A DNA stretch of 64,000 nucleotides from Gammaproteobacteria bacterium LSUCC0057 (GTDB lineage: Bacteria; Pseudomonadota; Gammaproteobacteria; Pseudomonadales; Porticoccaceae), in contig SPIA01000001.1 in assembly GCA_004535795.1 (NCBI GenBank), positions 333,431 through 397,430 on the forward strand, given 5' to 3'. This document shows, in pieces, positions 1 through 9,003 of the stretch (positions are counted from its first letter, which is position 1; every line of letters starts with the position of its first letter). The notes under the pieces are model-generated. The model worked only from the letters and a program-made list of their open reading frames with translations, was not told the origin of the DNA and searched no databases. The position numbers and the translations under genes were made by a program.

Positions 1-28
1 AAAACCGCCGCAAAAAGAGATTTCAATA

Positions 29-1573
29 ATGAGTAAGCAACCGTTAATTATTTTTGATACCACCTTGCGCGACGGCGAGCAGAGCCCGGGCGCCTCCATG
101 ACTAAAGATGAAAAAGTGCGCATCGCCAAGTCGCTGGAAAAACTCCGCGTCGATGTCATTGAAGCCGGCTTTGCCATCTCCAGTCCCGGCGACTTCGCCG
201 CGGTCAAAGCGATTGCCGAAACCATTAAAGACAGCCGTATCTGTAGCTTGTCGCGGGCAGTGCGCGGCGATATTGAGCGCGCTGGCGAAGCGCTGGCCAA
301 TGCCAACGCTGGGCGCATACACACCTTCATAGCGACCTCGCCGATCCATATGCAACACAAGTTGCAGATGCAGCCGGACGAGGTGTTGGCGCAGGCCGTG
401 GGGGCGGTGAAACTGGCCCGCAACTTGATTGATGACGTCGAATTTTCGCTCGAGGACGGCAGTCGCAGCGAATTTGATTTTATGTGCCGCATTATTGAGG
501 CGGTGATCGATGCCGGTGCCGGCACCATCAATATCCCCGATACTGTCGGTTACGGCGAGCCGGAAGAGTACGGCGCCATGATCGGCCGCGTCATCGCTGC
601 GGTGCCCAACGCCGACAAGGCAATTTTTTCGGTGCACTGCCACAACGACCTCGGCTTGGCAGTGGCCAACTCGCTGGCGGCGGTGCGCCACGGCGCCCGT
701 CAAGTGGAGTGCACAATCAACGGGCTCGGTGAGCGCGCCGGCAACGCCTCGCTGGAGGAGATTGTGATGGCGGTGCGCACCCGTCACGATCTGTTCGATG
801 TCGAGACTCGCATCGACACCCAGCACATTGTTCCGACCTCGCGGCTGGTCTCCAGCATCACCGGTTTCCCTGTGCAGCCGAACAAAGCCATTGTCGGCGC
901 CAACGCCTTTTCGCACGAGTCGGGCATCCACCAGGACGGGGTGCTCAAGCACCGCGAAACCTACGAGATTATGAAAGCGGAAGATGTCGGCTGGAATACC
1001 AACAAACTCTCGCTGGGCAAACTGTCTGGGCGTGCAGCGCTGGCGGCGCGCCTCGAAGAGTTGGGGATCAGCTTTGACAGCAAAGAGGAGTTTGCTCGGG
1101 TGTTTGCCCGCTTCAAAGAGCTGGCCGATAAAAAGCGCGAAATTTACGACGAGGATCTGCAGGCGTTGGTCAGCGATGTACAGACCGGCAGCGAGCAGCA
1201 GTCGATCGCCTTGACTCACCTCGAGGTGCTGTCGAAAAGCGGCCAGCTGCCCACTGCCAAGATTGCGGTGCGCTACCGCGACCAAGAGCACCGCGCCGAA
1301 GCAGAGGGTGACGGCGCAGTCGATGCCATTTTTAAAGCGATCGAACAGATGATCGACAGCGGCACCGAGCTGTTACTCTATTCAGTCAACGCCGTCACTC
1401 AGGGCACCGACTCGCAGGGCGAAGTCACGGTGCGACTGCAAAAAGAGGGACGGGTGGTCAACGGCCAAGGTGCCGACACCGATGTGCTGGTGGCCAGCGC
1501 CAAAGCCTATCTCAATGCTCTCAGTCTGATGCGCAACCCCGGCCGCCTGCACCCACAACTCGGCGGTGTCTGA
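29..1573 (+). CDS. leuA: 2-isopropylmalate synthase
   Basis: Cytosolic enzyme condensing acetyl-CoA with 2-oxoisovalerate, the committed step of leucine synthesis. The 514-residue length is normal for the bacterial long form. The N-terminal TIM barrel opens with [13 protein letters not shown] (about residues 9-21), and the metal-binding HxH lies in [11 protein letters not shown] near residue 203. The C-terminal third (from about residue 390) matches the LeuA regulatory domain used for leucine feedback. The ATG is preceded by a modest purine stretch (AAAGAGA). The next gene starts 3 bases after the stop, so it is probably co-transcribed with holD-rimI, an unusual partner. Only 28 bases lie upstream, so a leader or attenuator cannot be judged. 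Confidence 0.97.
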   Translation: MSKQPLIIFDTTLRDGEQSPGASMTKDEKVRIAKSLEKLRVDVIEAGFAISSPGDFAAVKAIAETIKDSRICSLSRAVRGDIERAGEALANANAGRIHTFIATSPIHMQHKLQMQPDEVLAQAVGAVKLARNLIDDVEFSLEDGSRSEFDFMCRIIEAVIDAGAGTINIPDTVGYGEPEEYGAMIGRVIAAVPNADKAIFSVHCHNDLGLAVANSLAAVRHGARQVECTINGLGERAGNASLEEIVMAVRTRHDLFDVETRIDTQHIVPTSRLVSSITGFPVQPNKAIVGANAFSHESGIHQDGVLKHRETYEIMKAEDVGWNTNKLSLGKLSGRAALAARLEELGISFDSKEEFARVFARFKELADKKREIYDEDLQALVSDVQTGSEQQSIALTHLEVLSKSGQLPTAKIAVRYRDQEHRAEAEGDGAVDAIFKAIEQMIDSGTELLLYSVNAVTQGTDSQGEVTVRLQKEGRVVNGQGADTDVLVASAKAYLNALSLMRNPGRLHPQLGGV

Positions 1574-1576
1574 GCG

Positions 1577-2269
1577 GTGCAGCCGCGCCAGCAGCTGCTC
1601 GCCGCACTCGGCGTTGTACAGTATCTGCCGCGCGACCGCTGGCAGCTGCACAGCGCCGCGCCTGCGCCGGCTGTGCCTCGCCCTGCGGTGGCGCCAGCGC
1701 CCGCCGCCACCGCGCTGTTGGCCCAGCTAGAGAGCGCCGCCAACAGCGCCGAGCGGCCAGTGGCCGCGACGCCGGCGCCAGCCCAGCCCGCGCCCACAGC
1801 TGCCAGTAGCGCACCGGCCACTGTTGCCGAGCCACTGGCGTTGGCTCTGTGGCAAGCCGGTGCTGAGTGGCTGTTTATTGCCGATGCCAGCGCTCAGCTG
1901 CCCAGCAGCGGCGAACAGAAGTTGCTGGCCAATATTGCCCGCGCCATTCAAGCCGCCAATTTGACTCCCCTCGAGCTTATTGAGTGGCCACTGGCCGGCA
2001 CCACTGCCGATGCCGACGATCCGCACGGCCACGACTTTTTGGCGGTGCTGTTTGAGGCACGTCTGCGCAGCCGACCGGTAAGAAAAGTACTGTGGTTGGC
2101 AGCTGATCAGCGGTTGTCGGCGCGGCTGGGCAGCCAAGCGCTGGCGACCATGGCCGGCCTGGTGCAGCTGCAACTGCCATCACTGGCGCAGATGCTGGCC
2201 GAGCCGGCGCGCAAGGCGCACTGTTGGTCGCAGTTGCAACCCTACCTGGCGGCCAACGCCGGTGGCTGA
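1577..2269 (+). CDS. holD: DNA polymerase III psi subunit-like protein with Ala/Pro linker
   Basis: Likely the psi subunit that tethers SSB-bound chi to the clamp loader. The first ~25 residues (RQQLLAALGVVQYLPRD) resemble the N-terminal clamp-loader-binding peptide of E. coli HolD. The C-terminal half contains PSLAQMLAEPARKAHCWSQL, which recalls the end of E. coli psi (PALTDLRANPTARAALWQQI). Between them lies an Ala/Pro-rich stretch (about residues 27-80), making the protein 230 residues against about 137 in E. coli. The start is GTG, 3 bases after leuA, and the 3' end overlaps rimI by 8 bases. The holD-rimI order is as in E. coli and supports the call. Recognition is from memory of the family and context; without them it would be a hypothetical protein. 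Confidence 0.72.
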   Translation: MQPRQQLLAALGVVQYLPRDRWQLHSAAPAPAVPRPAVAPAPAATALLAQLESAANSAERPVAATPAPAQPAPTAASSAPATVAEPLALALWQAGAEWLFIADASAQLPSSGEQKLLANIARAIQAANLTPLELIEWPLAGTTADADDPHGHDFLAVLFEARLRSRPVRKVLWLAADQRLSARLGSQALATMAGLVQLQLPSLAQMLAEPARKAHCWSQLQPYLAANAGG

Positions 2270-2741
2270 GACCACCTGCTGGCCGCCCGGCTGGCAGTGG
2301 CGAGCGATGGTCGCGGGCGATATCGATGCGGCGCTGGCGATTGAACAACAGCTGTCGCCAGACCCTTGGCGGCGCTACGCCTTTGAGCAGAGTTTGGCCA
2401 GCCACCGCGCCGCGGTGGTGGTCGATAGCCAGCAGCAGCTGGCCGGGTTTGTGCTGTGGAGTGTAGTCGCCGATCAGGCCGAACTGCTCAATATCGCTCT
2501 GCACCGCAACCACCACGGTCGCGGTTTCGGCCGTCTGCTGCTGCAGAGCTTAATCGATCAGCTGCCGAGCAGTGTCAGCACGCTGTTTCTCGAGGTGCGG
2601 GTGAGTAATTTTGCCGCCATAGCACTCTACAACCGCTGCGGTTTTAACCAGATCGGCGAGCGCCGTGACTACTACCGCAGCAGCAGCGCAGCCAATGCCG
2701 GCCGCGAGGACGCCCTGGTGATGGCGCTGCAGCGGCTGTAA
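2262..2741 (+). CDS. rimI: Ribosomal protein S18 alanine N-acetyltransferase
   Basis: GNAT-family acetyltransferase expected to acetylate the N-terminal alanine of ribosomal protein S18 from acetyl-CoA. It shows the GNAT core: an acceptor region near DPWRRYAFEQSL, the acetyl-CoA loop HHGRGFGRLLLQSLI (about residues 85-99), and the RimI-typical LEVRVSNFAAIALYNRCGFNQIGERRDYY. The 159-residue length fits the family. I keep the GTG start at 2262, which overlaps holD by 8 bases. A later ATG at 2307 would remove the first beta strand. Position directly after holD is the conserved arrangement. Confidence 0.92.
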   Translation: MAETTCWPPGWQWRAMVAGDIDAALAIEQQLSPDPWRRYAFEQSLASHRAAVVVDSQQQLAGFVLWSVVADQAELLNIALHRNHHGRGFGRLLLQSLIDQLPSSVSTLFLEVRVSNFAAIALYNRCGFNQIGERRDYYRSSSAANAGREDALVMALQRL

Positions 2742-2747
2742 ATTGCG

Positions 2748-4394
2748 CTACGCTGCGGCGCGCAAGCTAAAGCGCTGTACTTTGCCGAGCGGATTGCGCG
2801 GCAGTGCCGCGACCAACTGCAACTGCTCGGGCCATTTGCTTTTGGCGACTCCGCGCTGCCGTAAAAACCCCGCCAATTGCTCGAGTGTCGGCGGCGGGTG
2901 GCCATCGGCGACCACCACCGCGGCCGCGACCCGCTCGCCGAGGCGCTCGTCGGGGTAGCCGTAGCAGGCAATCTCGGCGATCTCCGCCATCTGCTCGAGT
3001 ACCTGTTCCAGCTCCACTGGCGAGATTTTCTCGCCACCGCGATTGATCAGCTCTTTACAGCGCCCGACGATGCGAATTTGCCGCCCCTGCTGGCAGAGCT
3101 CGACAAGGTCGCCGCTGCAAAAATACTCCTCGCCATCGATGGTCTGGAAGCAGTGGCGGTCGGCACTGTTGGCGTAGCCGTCAAATACCGTCGGCCCGGC
3201 GATCAGCAGTTCGCCGCGCTCACCGTCACCCTGTAGGGGTTGGCGGCTGTCGACATCGACCACTGCACAGCGAATACCGCTCGCCTGTGGCGGCAGCGGA
3301 AACTGGGTGGCGCGCAGCGTCGGCTCAGGGCAGTTCTCTGTAGTGGCGAACAATGTCACTCCTTCGTTGGAGCCGTAGAGGTTGACGATTGGGGTGGCAA
3401 AGTCGCGCTCAAAGGTTTCAACCATCCACGCCGACAGCGGCGCCGATCCGGAGCCGATGGCGCGCAAATGGCTGGTGTCTAGCTGTTGCCACAGTGCTGG
3501 CGACTTCGCCAGCTGGTTGAGTAGCGCCGGCGGTGCCACGGTGTAGGTAATTTGCTCGCTGACCAGCTGCTGCAAAAACAGCGGCACCTCAAGCGGGTGG
3601 TGCAAGATCACACTGCAACCGCTCATCACCATCGGGTAGAGGAACGAGGCGATAGCGGCCATATTGACCAGCGGGAAGGGGTTGAGTAAGCGGTCGCCGT
3701 CGCGGTAGTTGCCGGCGCTGATGCAGGCGCGGGCGCTCGCTAGCCACATATTGTGCGACCGCGGTACCGCCTTGGGGGTGCCGGTGGTGCCCGAGGTCCA
3801 ACACAGTGAGACGATGGCGTTGGCATCGCTGGCGGCGGCCACTCCTGGCGCGCGGCTGTTGAGCAGTGAGTCGAGCTGTAGCGCCTCTCCCCACACCAGA
3901 CAGGGCAGTGCCGCGGCCGCTTGTTGCCAATGGCTGGCTAGCGGTTGCTGTTTGAACTGGCGGCAGGTGATCACTGCCACCGGCGCCAGTTGTTTGCATA
4001 ACGTATTAATTTCGTGGCTACGGTACTGTACCGGCAGTGGCGAGATCACTGCGCCGAGCTGGCTGATGGCAAAGTAACAGACCACCAGCTCGACAATATT
4101 GGGCAGTTGCACCGCCACCACGTCGCCGGCGCTGACGCCTTGCTCACGCAGCTGCGCAGCCAGGCCGCTGGCCGCTTGTTGCAACTGACCAAAATTGAGC
4201 CGGTAGGGGGAGCTGGCGTCGCCGAGTAGTTCGGCGCGATTGCTGGGGTCGGCGACCGCCAACTGTTGTGAGCGCGCTGCGCTGGCCTGTGCCAGCAGGT
4301 CATGGAGGGTGCTGCCAGACCATTGTTGGCACTGCTCGAGACGCTCAATGCGTGCCAGGCTAGAGGTGCGGTAGAGGGTGTCGACTCGGCTCAC
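2748..4394 (-). CDS. AMP-dependent acyl-CoA ligase (ANL superfamily)
   Basis: Adenylate-forming enzyme expected to activate a carboxylic acid with ATP and then transfer it to CoA. Visible motifs are the P-loop-like SGTTGTPKAVPRS (about residues 201-213), YGSNEG for the A5 region, YFCSGDLVE (A7, about residue 423), and the catalytic lysine in NPLGKVQRF near the C-terminus. Length (548) is typical. The start is GTG with an AAGG ribosome-binding site six bases upstream. It resembles medium-chain and alicyclic-acid ligases (AliA/FadK type), but the acid substrate cannot be read from sequence. It converges on rimI and is divergent from the small membrane protein gene, with no pathway partner next to it. 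Confidence 0.85.
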   Translation of the reverse strand: MSRVDTLYRTSSLARIERLEQCQQWSGSTLHDLLAQASAARSQQLAVADPSNRAELLGDASSPYRLNFGQLQQAASGLAAQLREQGVSAGDVVAVQLPNIVELVVCYFAISQLGAVISPLPVQYRSHEINTLCKQLAPVAVITCRQFKQQPLASHWQQAAAALPCLVWGEALQLDSLLNSRAPGVAAASDANAIVSLCWTSGTTGTPKAVPRSHNMWLASARACISAGNYRDGDRLLNPFPLVNMAAIASFLYPMVMSGCSVILHHPLEVPLFLQQLVSEQITYTVAPPALLNQLAKSPALWQQLDTSHLRAIGSGSAPLSAWMVETFERDFATPIVNLYGSNEGVTLFATTENCPEPTLRATQFPLPPQASGIRCAVVDVDSRQPLQGDGERGELLIAGPTVFDGYANSADRHCFQTIDGEEYFCSGDLVELCQQGRQIRIVGRCKELINRGGEKISPVELEQVLEQMAEIAEIACYGYPDERLGERVAAAVVVADGHPPPTLEQLAGFLRQRGVAKSKWPEQLQLVAALPRNPLGKVQRFSLRAAA

Positions 4395-4538
4395 GGCATA
4401 CCTTGCTGAATAATTTAGACGCTGTGATTATACCGATAGCCTGACCTATTTCGAGGCTTTGAGCGCCGCTCGACCGTGCTACACTGGGTTTGAGTAACTA
4501 GCGGCGCAGTGGCCGCTGTTTAACCCGCGAGAGATGCT

Positions 4539-4790
4539 ATGCCCGAACCGTTATCCAACTCTTCTGCCAAGCCCGAGCGCATGCCCGCGCGGCGGCCCTT
4601 TCCGTGGCGGCTGTTGTGGCTGGATCTGCTCGGCTCGCTGCTGGTGGCGGTGGGGCTGCTGCAGTGGCTGGCGCAGGGCTGGTCGGCGGTCGCCGGCGCC
4701 CAACTGCTGCTCGGCTTCGCGCTGATGGCACCGCTGGTGCACTACTATACGGTCGGCCGCCGCGCGGCAACGCAGCAGGGAGAACAGTGA
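4539..4790 (+). CDS. Small two-helix membrane protein upstream of nfeD
   Basis: An 83-residue protein with a charged, proline-containing N-terminus (residues 1-24), two hydrophobic helices (about 25-45 and 51-66) and a basic C-terminus. I recognise no family. The ATG follows a GAGAG element. The stop overlaps the nfeD start (TGATG), so the two are translationally coupled. A possible promoter upstream has TTTGAG at 4458-4463 and TACACT at 4480-4485, sixteen bases apart. Context suggests an accessory of the NfeD/SPFH membrane pair, which is inference only. Confidence 0.7.
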   Translation: MPEPLSNSSAKPERMPARRPFPWRLLWLDLLGSLLVAVGLLQWLAQGWSAVAGAQLLLGFALMAPLVHYYTVGRRAATQQGEQ

Positions 4791-5245
4791 TGGCGATGCT
4801 CTATTGGCACTGGTTGGTATTGGGTATGTTGCTGGCGGTGGCGGAGATCTTCCTGCCCAGTTTCACCCTGTTGTGGTTTGGTGCCGGCGCTATTGCCGTC
4901 GGGGTGGTGAGCTGGCTGCTGCCGCTGTCACTCACCGCGCAGCTGTGGATCTGGGTGATCACTTCGCTGAGCTTTACGGTGGCGTGGTTTAAATTGTTCA
5001 AGCCGCTGATGGCCGACCACACCAAGGCCGGTTTGGGGCGCGAGACGGCGATTGGCGAGGTGGGGCAGGTGATCCGGCTGCCGCTGGCCGATGGTCGCGG
5101 TCGGGTACGCTTTACTACACCGCTGCTCGGTGACGATGAATGGGACTTTATCATCGCCGCCGACTCGGCACCGCTGAGCTTGGGCGATCGCGCTGTGGTG
5201 AAAGAGTTTTCTGGCAATACGCTGATAGTCGCCGCACTGAAGTAG
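4790..5245 (+). CDS. NfeD-family membrane protein (YbbK/YuaF-like short form)
   Basis: Short NfeD protein of 151 residues. It has three or so N-terminal membrane helices (LVLGMLLAVAEIFLP, LLWFGAGAIAVGVVSWLL, LWIWVITSLSFTVAWFKLF) followed by a C-terminal OB-fold domain from about residue 85 (GEVGQVIRLPLADGRGRVRF, then GDRAVVKEFSGNTLIVA). I use the ATG at 4790, which overlaps the stop of the preceding gene. An upstream in-frame extension to 4604 lies inside that gene and is not needed. NfeD proteins usually work with an SPFH/stomatin partner in membrane microdomains, and one follows 40 bases downstream. Confidence 0.9.
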   Translation: MAMLYWHWLVLGMLLAVAEIFLPSFTLLWFGAGAIAVGVVSWLLPLSLTAQLWIWVITSLSFTVAWFKLFKPLMADHTKAGLGRETAIGEVGQVIRLPLADGRGRVRFTTPLLGDDEWDFIIAADSAPLSLGDRAVVKEFSGNTLIVAALK

Positions 5246-5285
5246 CGGCCCACGGCATAACCTGTTGGCACATTGAGGTAAGAAA

Positions 5286-6137
5286 ATGGACGGTTTAATT
5301 GTTGTTTTAGCGGTACTGTTACTGGCGCTGGTCACTCTGTTAAAAGGGGTGCGCCTGGTGCCGCAGGGGTCGAAATGGGTGGTGCAGCGGCTCGGCAAGT
5401 ACCACTCCACTCTGGGGCCGGGGCTCAATATCATCATCCCGTATATCGATAACGTCGCCTACAAGGTGACCAGCAAAGACATCGTCTTGGATATTCCCTC
5501 GCAAGAGGTGATCACCCTCGACAATGTGGTGATCATCGCCAACGCAGTGGCTTACATCAATATTATTTCGCCCGAAAAAGCGGTCTACGGCGTTGAGGAC
5601 TACGAGCTGGCGATCCGCACGCTGGTACAGACTTCGCTGCGCTCGATCGTCGGCGAGATGGCGCTCGACTCGGCGCTCTCTTCGCGCGATAAAATCAAGG
5701 CGCAGCTCAAACAGACGATCTCTGACGATATCTCCGACTGGGGTATCACCCTCAAGACGGTCGAAATCCAAGATATCAACCCATCGCCGACCATGCAGTC
5801 GGCGATGGAGGAGCAGGCCGCTGCCGAGCGCGCCCGGCGCGCCACGGTGACCCGCGCCGACGGTGATAAGACCGCGGCCATTCTTCAGGCCGAGGGTCGC
5901 CTGGAGGCGTCGCGGCGCGATGCCGAGGCCAAAGTGGTGCTCGCCGAGGCGACCAAAGAGGCGCTGGAGAAAGTCAGTGCCGCTATTCAAGATAAAGAGC
6001 TGCCGGCCACCTACCTGCTCGGCGAGCGCTATGTCGAGGCGATGAAAGGACTCGCCGACTCCGACAACAGCAAGTTGGTGGTGCTGCCGGCCGATCTGCC
6101 CGCCGCGGTGCGCGGACTGATGGGGGCGGGTCGCTAG
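5286..6137 (+). CDS. SPFH/stomatin-family membrane protein (QmcA-like)
   Basis: Band-7 protein of 283 residues. It has one N-terminal membrane helix (about residues 3-22), the stomatin/SPFH core (RLVPQGSKWVVQRLGKYHSTLGPGL, then VEDYELAIRTLVQTSLRSIVGEM), and a long charged coiled-coil segment (about 175-235) rich in Ala, Glu and Arg that normally drives oligomerisation. The family scaffolds membrane complexes and modulates proteases; the precise role here is unknown. A GAGGTAAGAAA ribosome-binding region precedes the ATG. It forms a three-gene unit with the small membrane protein and NfeD, closed by the terminator at 6190-6221. Confidence 0.92.
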   Translation: MDGLIVVLAVLLLALVTLLKGVRLVPQGSKWVVQRLGKYHSTLGPGLNIIIPYIDNVAYKVTSKDIVLDIPSQEVITLDNVVIIANAVAYINIISPEKAVYGVEDYELAIRTLVQTSLRSIVGEMALDSALSSRDKIKAQLKQTISDDISDWGITLKTVEIQDINPSPTMQSAMEEQAAAERARRATVTRADGDKTAAILQAEGRLEASRRDAEAKVVLAEATKEALEKVSAAIQDKELPATYLLGERYVEAMKGLADSDNSKLVVLPADLPAAVRGLMGAGR

Positions 6138-6189
6138 CTGAGGTAGTAGAGTTTAACTTTGTCTTCTAATGAGTTTATTAATTTCAACC

Positions 6190-6221
6190 CTAAGACCGCT
6201 TTGGCGGTCTTAGTTGTTTTT
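6190..6221 (+). terminator. Rho-independent terminator after SPFH gene
   Basis: Perfect 10-base stem CTAAGACCGC (6190-6199) with GCGGTCTTAG (6204-6213) around a 4-base loop, followed directly by the T-rich TTGTTTTT. It separates the NfeD/SPFH unit from the TonB receptor. The following 135 bases are AT-rich and presumably hold that gene's promoter. Confidence 0.93.
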
Positions 6222-6356
6222 AGATAAAAATTCAATAAATTAGTTACTTTCAAGCTGATATTCTAATTCAGCACCAGCTAATCCCTCTCAATTTTATTTA
6301 GAGCTCAAAATAGTGTAGACTCCGCACCTCAATTTTTTGTTAGAGGTGTAACTATC

Positions 6357-8822
6357 GTGTTTTCTCGAAATAAGCTTTTCAGCGGCATCGTTGCCGCCAG
6401 TTCTGTGCTCGCCAGCGGTGTTGCCGGCGCAGCCATCGAAGAGGTCGTGGTCACCGCGACTAAGCGCGCTGAATCCACTCAGGATATTCCTGTAGCGGTC
6501 TCTGCCGTCACAGAACAGGCGCTCGAACAGCTCGGCATTAGCAATTTTGAAGACTACCTGTTGCAGCTGCCCGGTGTCACCGCCGGCGGCAGTGGCCCTG
6601 GCCAAAACACCATTTACATTCGCGGCGTCGCCTCGACCACCCCCAACCTAACCACCGCCGGTGTCGCCGGTCTGGCCCCCAACGTGGCGCTCTATCTCGA
6701 CGAGCAGCCGCTCTCGCAGCCGGGCCGCAACCTCGATGTTTACGCCGCCGACTTGAACCGCGTAGAGGTGCTGTCGGGCCCGCAGGGCACCCTGTTTGGC
6801 GCCAGCTCACAGGCCGGCACCGTGCGACTGATCACCAACAAGCCCGACCACAGCGGCAGCTACGGCAAAGTCAAAGCCTCTTTCGGCTCGACCGCTTACG
6901 GCGATGACAGCAACAGCGGCGAAGTGATGTTCAATCTCGCCGCGACCGATAGCGTGGCGATTCGCGGGGTGATCTACCGCGACCAGAAGGGCGGTTATAT
7001 CGACAATGTTCACGGTACCCGCACCACTGAAGAGAGTGCGCGTTTCCGCGCCGCAGGCACGGTGCGCGACAACGGCGTGGCGGTCTCTGAGCGCCGCGGC
7101 GGTTTCCAAGCGGGTGCCGATTTGAGTGGTGTCACCTTCCTCGAGGCGGACAACAGCGAGTTGGTTGCCGACGACATCAACGAGACCGTCTATGAAGGTG
7201 GCCGACTGGCCGTGGCGGCCGATCTCAACGACAACTTTGAGCTGTTGGTGAGTGCCGCTACCCAGGATGTCGATGCCGATGGCGTGTTCTTTGCCGACCC
7301 CAATCTTGGCGACCTTGAGACCCAGCAGTACGAGCAGAGCCGCATTGAAGACAGCTTTGACAATCTCAGCTGGACGCTGACCGGCCGCTTTAACGAGCTG
7401 GAGATGGTCTACACCGGCGCCTACACCGAACGCGACACCGATCAGCGAGTCGACTACTCCGACTACCTGTTCGTCGGCCAGTATCTGCCTTACTACATTT
7501 GTGATTCGTCGGTGACCTACCCGGGCGATAGTGCGCCGAGCGGTACCTGTCAGGCGCCCAACCTGTTCGTCAACAGCCAGACCAGCACCGAGGTGCAGAC
7601 CCATGAATTCCGCCTCTCTGGCGAGTTCAGTAGCGCTACCCGCTTTACCGTCGGCGCCTTCTACAGTGAGCTGGAGCTGCAAGAGCGCAACGACTTCACC
7701 TACCCGGGCAGCGCTGTGATCGGTTTTGCCCCCAACTTCCCGCTACCCGACTCTTGGAACTCCGATGCCGGCCCGTTCCCAGAGGGGGTGATCTTCCGCA
7801 ACGACGTGCGCCGCATCGATGAGCAGAGCGGCCTATTCGGCGAGCTGACCTTTGAATTGAGCGACCAGTGGGCAGTGATCGCGGGTGCCCGCCGCTACGA
7901 TATTGAGGTCGACTTTGACGGCAGCGCCAACTCGTCGTTCTACAACATGGGTGCCGAAGAGGATGCGCAGGTGTTCGGTACCAATATCACCCAACTCAAC
8001 GGCGGCCGTCCGGCAGAGGCGAGCGGATCGATCTTTAAGCTCACCGCCAACTGGACACCCAATAGCGACTCGCTGTTCTACGCGACTCTCTCTGAAGGAT
8101 TCCGCCCAGGCTTGATCAACCGACCCGGCGGCGCCGTGGCCGACTTGCCCGGTGGCGGAACCTACACGGTACCGGTTGAGCTAGATACCGATGACGTCAT
8201 GAACTACGAGTTGGGTTGGAAGACCGATCTGGCCGGCGGCCAGCTGCGCTTTAACGGCAGCCTGTTCCTAGTTGAAATTGAAAAGCTACAGACCACCATT
8301 TTCGACCCCAGCATCACCAACTTGTTCTTCTCGGACAACGCTGCCGATGCCGAAGTGACCGGTTTAGAGGCTGACTTCATCTACGCCCCCGACGCCTTGC
8401 AGGGGCTGACGGTCAGTGGTGCTTTCTCGCTACTCGACAGCGAAATCACCAAAGTCTTGACCCCCACTGACGATGTCCGCCAGGGCGACGAGCTGGCCTT
8501 TGCGCCGGAGCTGCAGGCCAATTTACAGGCTCGCTACGAGTGGTCGGTTGAGGGCGGTGCCATCGCTCATGTGATGTCTCACATTGCCCATTCGGCGGAG
8601 TCTTACAGCGACATTATCGCCATCAACCGCGATCGCATCGACAGCTGGACGCTGTTTGGCGTCACCGCCGGGGTAACCACCGAGCAGTGGAGTGCCGAGC
8701 TCTACATCGATAACTTGACCGATGAGCGCGCCGAGCTTGCCCGTAATTTTGTCAACGATGTGCAGCGTGTCTCTTATGCCCGCCCGCGCACTTGGGGTAT
8801 GCGACTGAGCTACAGCTTCTAA
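6357..8822 (+). CDS. TonB-dependent outer-membrane receptor
   Basis: An 821-residue outer-membrane transporter. It has a signal peptide (residues 1 to about 25, ending GVAGA), then a TonB-box-like segment IEEVVVTATKR, and the plug domain (TQDIPVAVSAVT, YIRGVAS, VEVLSGPQGTLFGASSQAGTVRLITNKP). A beta barrel follows and ends in the aromatic C-terminal strand GMRLSYSF. This is the vitamin/sugar/lipid-type TBDR architecture common in Sphingomonas and Cellvibrio relatives. The substrate cannot be read: it has its own upstream AT-rich region and a terminator behind it, and no adjacent degradative enzyme gives a hint. Confidence 0.95.
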   Translation: MFSRNKLFSGIVAASSVLASGVAGAAIEEVVVTATKRAESTQDIPVAVSAVTEQALEQLGISNFEDYLLQLPGVTAGGSGPGQNTIYIRGVASTTPNLTTAGVAGLAPNVALYLDEQPLSQPGRNLDVYAADLNRVEVLSGPQGTLFGASSQAGTVRLITNKPDHSGSYGKVKASFGSTAYGDDSNSGEVMFNLAATDSVAIRGVIYRDQKGGYIDNVHGTRTTEESARFRAAGTVRDNGVAVSERRGGFQAGADLSGVTFLEADNSELVADDINETVYEGGRLAVAADLNDNFELLVSAATQDVDADGVFFADPNLGDLETQQYEQSRIEDSFDNLSWTLTGRFNELEMVYTGAYTERDTDQRVDYSDYLFVGQYLPYYICDSSVTYPGDSAPSGTCQAPNLFVNSQTSTEVQTHEFRLSGEFSSATRFTVGAFYSELELQERNDFTYPGSAVIGFAPNFPLPDSWNSDAGPFPEGVIFRNDVRRIDEQSGLFGELTFELSDQWAVIAGARRYDIEVDFDGSANSSFYNMGAEEDAQVFGTNITQLNGGRPAEASGSIFKLTANWTPNSDSLFYATLSEGFRPGLINRPGGAVADLPGGGTYTVPVELDTDDVMNYELGWKTDLAGGQLRFNGSLFLVEIEKLQTTIFDPSITNLFFSDNAADAEVTGLEADFIYAPDALQGLTVSGAFSLLDSEITKVLTPTDDVRQGDELAFAPELQANLQARYEWSVEGGAIAHVMSHIAHSAESYSDIIAINRDRIDSWTLFGVTAGVTTEQWSAELYIDNLTDERAELARNFVNDVQRVSYARPRTWGMRLSYSF

Positions 8823-8848
8823 CGGCTGATACTCTGTCTCCGCGCAGT

Positions 8849-8880
8849 GCCCCTCTCAGTGAGAGGGGCGCTTTCGGTTT
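8849..8880 (+). terminator. Putative intrinsic terminator after TonB receptor
   Basis: Perfect 9-base GC-rich stem GCCCCTCTC (8849-8857) with GAGAGGGGC (8861-8869) and a 3-base loop, followed by GCTTTCGGTTT. The T tract is interrupted, so termination may be partial. Confidence 0.7.
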
Positions 8881-9003
8881 AAATTCAGCGGTTTAAATTC
8901 GGCTGTTTAAATAGGCCGGTGGTCGCTGCAACGGTTTAGCTCGGCGGCCAAAAGTGGCAGAATCAATTCGCGCCGGCCTGTGCGCGCAACGCAAGGAGTT
9001 TTT

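Noticed and set aside
44-1291. Long antisense open frame over leuA (415 codons)
   Set aside because: It is the mirror of a well-supported leuA and shows no family motif; long antisense frames are expected in GC-rich DNA.
5340-7682. Antisense frames over the SPFH gene (5340-5990) and the first TonB receptor (6807-7682)
   Set aside because: Both are shadows of clear plus-strand genes, with His/Val/Gly-rich, motif-free translations.
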